NCBI RefSeq assembly: GCF_024704835.1
Contig: NZ_JAMXBE010000001.1
Location: 186,001-250,000, forward strand
Direction of reading: 5' to 3'
From: Parapedobacter tibetensis
Lineage (GTDB): Bacteria; Bacteroidota; Bacteroidia; Sphingobacteriales; Sphingobacteriaceae
DNA length: 64,000 bases
Shown here: piece after piece, positions 62,701-64,000 of the stretch
Position numbering within the stretch: position 1 is the first letter of the stretch
Layout of the letters: each line of letters starts with the position of its first letter
Notes under the pieces: generated by a model
What the model was told of the DNA's origin: nothing
Databases searched by the model: none
The model's input: the letters and a program-made list of their open reading frames with translations, nothing else
Program-made: the position numbers and the translations under genes

Positions 62701-63441
62701 CTTCGCCACTTTCATAAATGGGCTGGCAAACACGAAGTTATTCAATTCTTCCAAATCCGAATGGGTGATTTCCTTATTGGAGCCCTCCCACCATTTTTGG
62801 CCCTGGTGTAAAAAGAGAATATAATTCCCAATACCCATCACCGAATTCATATCATGTGTTACCACCACGGTAGTGCATTGATACTCTTCCGTTAGTTCCG
62901 CTATCAATTCATCAATCACAATGGCGGTCTCGGGATCGAGGCCTGAGTTGGGCTCATCTACAAAAAGATATTTTGGGCTCATGCTGATGGCACGGGCAAT
63001 ACCCACGCGCTTTTTCATCCCGCCAGAAAGCTCCGCTGGATATAATTTGTTGTTCCCCACAAGGTTCACCCGTTCCAAACAAAAGTTGGCCCGGTCTATT
63101 TTCTCGCTTCTACTCATTTCGGTGAACATCTCCAGCGGAAAAATAATGTTCTGCTCCACGGTCATCGAATCAAACAGTGCCGAGTTTTGAAAAAGCATAC
63201 CGATTTCCTTACGGATGGGAATGCGGGTCTCAAAGTCCATACGTGTGAAATCTTCGCCCTGATAGAGCACCTTGCCTTGCTCCGGCGCATGTAACCCCAC
63301 CATGCATTTCAATAATGTGCTCTTCCCCGAACCCGAGCCACCAATGATCAAACTGATCTTACCGGCTTCGAATTTCGCGTCAATACCCCTTAATACATGG
63401 TTATCGCCAAATGATTTATGGATATTCTGGATTTCAATCAT
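62689..63441 (-). CDS. Mla-type ABC transporter ATP-binding protein (MlaF-like)
   Basis: A 250-residue cytoplasmic ATPase. Walker A is IIGGSGSGKSTLLKC, the signature ELSGGMKKRVGIARAI is the MlaF variant, Walker B is YLFVDEPNSGLDPET, and the H-loop VVVTHDMNSVMGIG. It powers phospholipid transport between inner and outer membranes with an MlaE-type permease, encoded 37 bp upstream on the same strand. An MlaD-type substrate protein is not in the window and might lie beyond it. Confidence 0.92.
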   Translation of the reverse strand: MIEIQNIHKSFGDNHVLRGIDAKFEAGKISLIIGGSGSGKSTLLKCMVGLHAPEQGKVLYQGEDFTRMDFETRIPIRKEIGMLFQNSALFDSMTVEQNIIFPLEMFTEMSRSEKIDRANFCLERVNLVGNNKLYPAELSGGMKKRVGIARAISMSPKYLFVDEPNSGLDPETAIVIDELIAELTEEYQCTTVVVTHDMNSVMGIGNYILFLHQGQKWWEGSNKEITHSDLEELNNFVFASPFMKVAKERF

Positions 63442-63478
63442 AAAGAAAAAGAAACTAAAACTAAAAATGATAATCGGC

Positions 63479-64000
63479 CTAAAGCATCAATGCTGTAACG
63501 ATATAATCGGCCACCAAAATGGTAATGCAGCTGATAACCACACCACGAGTACTGGCCTGCCCGACTTCCAATGCTCCACCCCGCACATAAAATCCCTTGA
63601 AAGCCGAAACAGTTGTAATAATAAACCCAAAAACAAAGGCCTTAACCAACGCTACTGCAACTGTGTAGCCTCTGAAACCATCCGTAATACCATTGATATA
63701 ATCTTCGGGGGTAACGGCACCAGATAGTGACCCACCCAAAAGCCCACCAGTTAAAGCAAGGAAAATGGATATAATTACCAATGCCGGAATCATGGTAATG
63801 CCCGCCAATATCTTGGGGAGAATAAGGTACCCCGGAGCATTGATCCCCATGATTTCAAGGGCATCGATTTGCTCTGTCACCCGCATGGACCCGATCTGGG
63901 AAGAAATGGACGACCCCACTTTACCGGCCAATACCAAGGCGGTGATGGTAGGGCTCAGTTCCAGGATGCTCGAATCACGGTTGATCTGTCCGATAACGGA
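63479..64000 (-). CDS. MlaE-type ABC transporter permease, 5' part beyond window edge
   Basis: The reading frame stays open from its stop at 63479 to the right edge (174 codons), so the N-terminus is outside. The visible part has the MlaE signature ALVLAGKVGSSISSQIGSMR with VTEQIDALEIMGINAPGYLI, followed by three or four membrane helices and the terminal GGALEVGQASTRGVV block. It forms the membrane channel of a phospholipid transport complex with the MlaF-like ATPase downstream. A shorter version starting at an internal TTG (63937) is an artefact of the truncation. Confidence 0.9.
   Translation of the reverse strand, partial: SVIGQINRDSSILELSPTITALVLAGKVGSSISSQIGSMRVTEQIDALEIMGINAPGYLILPKILAGITMIPALVIISIFLALTGGLLGGSLSGAVTPEDYINGITDGFRGYTVAVALVKAFVFGFIITTVSAFKGFYVRGGALEVGQASTRGVVISCITILVADYIVTALML

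Noticed and set aside
1-64000. Search for tRNA, rRNA, insertion sequences and phage genes
   Set aside because: No cloverleaf, rRNA segment, transposase or integrase was recognised. Short intergenic spaces leave little room for them, but a covariance-model search was not possible here.

Overview
The window looks like chromosomal DNA of a Bacteroidota bacterium, most likely Sphingobacteriales (Pedobacter/Parapedobacter type). The signs are a SusC/SusD pair, Oar-type TonB receptors, many lipoproteins, DUF5683, DUF2911 and DUF5684 proteins, the order parA-parB-DUF5683-dapB-lepB, and repeated matches to the Bacteroidota -7 promoter box TAnnTTTG. The genus is inference. No rRNA, tRNA, CRISPR array, prophage or intact insertion sequence was seen.

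Region 1 (1-18570) is a nutrient-acquisition locus. On the minus strand, reading from 17446 down to 1, it holds SusC, SusD, a Tat-exported GH106-type alpha-L-rhamnosidase, a lipoprotein phosphodiesterase/nuclease fused to seven FG-GAP-like repeats, an Oar-type TonB receptor, a lipoprotein glycerophosphodiesterase, a polyol permease, a D-2-hydroxyacid dehydrogenase and an FGGY kinase cut by the window edge. A DeoR-type repressor is divergent from SusC. Together the genes could capture a rhamnose- and phosphodiester-containing glycan or glycolipid, cut it outside the inner membrane and catabolise a released polyol. Several internal promoters and a terminator show that it is more than one transcript.

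Region 2 (18583-26132) carries a small zinc-ribbon protein, a family 4 glycosyltransferase, a lipoprotein sulfatase, a two-gene M16 peptidase operon and an FMN reductase. Region 3 (26133-31248) is the conserved parA-parB-DUF5683-dapB-lepB block. It is preceded by an unusually structured, multi-palindromic intergenic segment (about 26277-26431), the most striking non-coding feature here.

Region 4 (31319-50247) is housekeeping: a TlpA-like thioredoxin protein, pdxJ, the diadenylate cyclase cdaA, a DUF2911 protein, a FucP-like sugar transporter, an overlapping histidine kinase-DinB-thioesterase operon, gltX, a SNF2 helicase, a PIF1-like helicase, the feoA-feoB-small protein iron operon with a metalloregulator-like operator, and a cupin.

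Region 5 (50296-64000) has an L-lactate permease, the decayed end of a GH88/GH105-like hydrolase, a 2038-residue alpha-2-macroglobulin with an intact thioester motif, the topoisomerase IV B subunit, purU, a cupin, an rRNA-methyltransferase-like enzyme and an Mla-type ABC transporter whose permease runs off the end. A family of AAACCT...AGGTTT inverted repeats sits at five gene boundaries (25560, 31259, 34186, 35050, 49681), mostly as bidirectional terminators.
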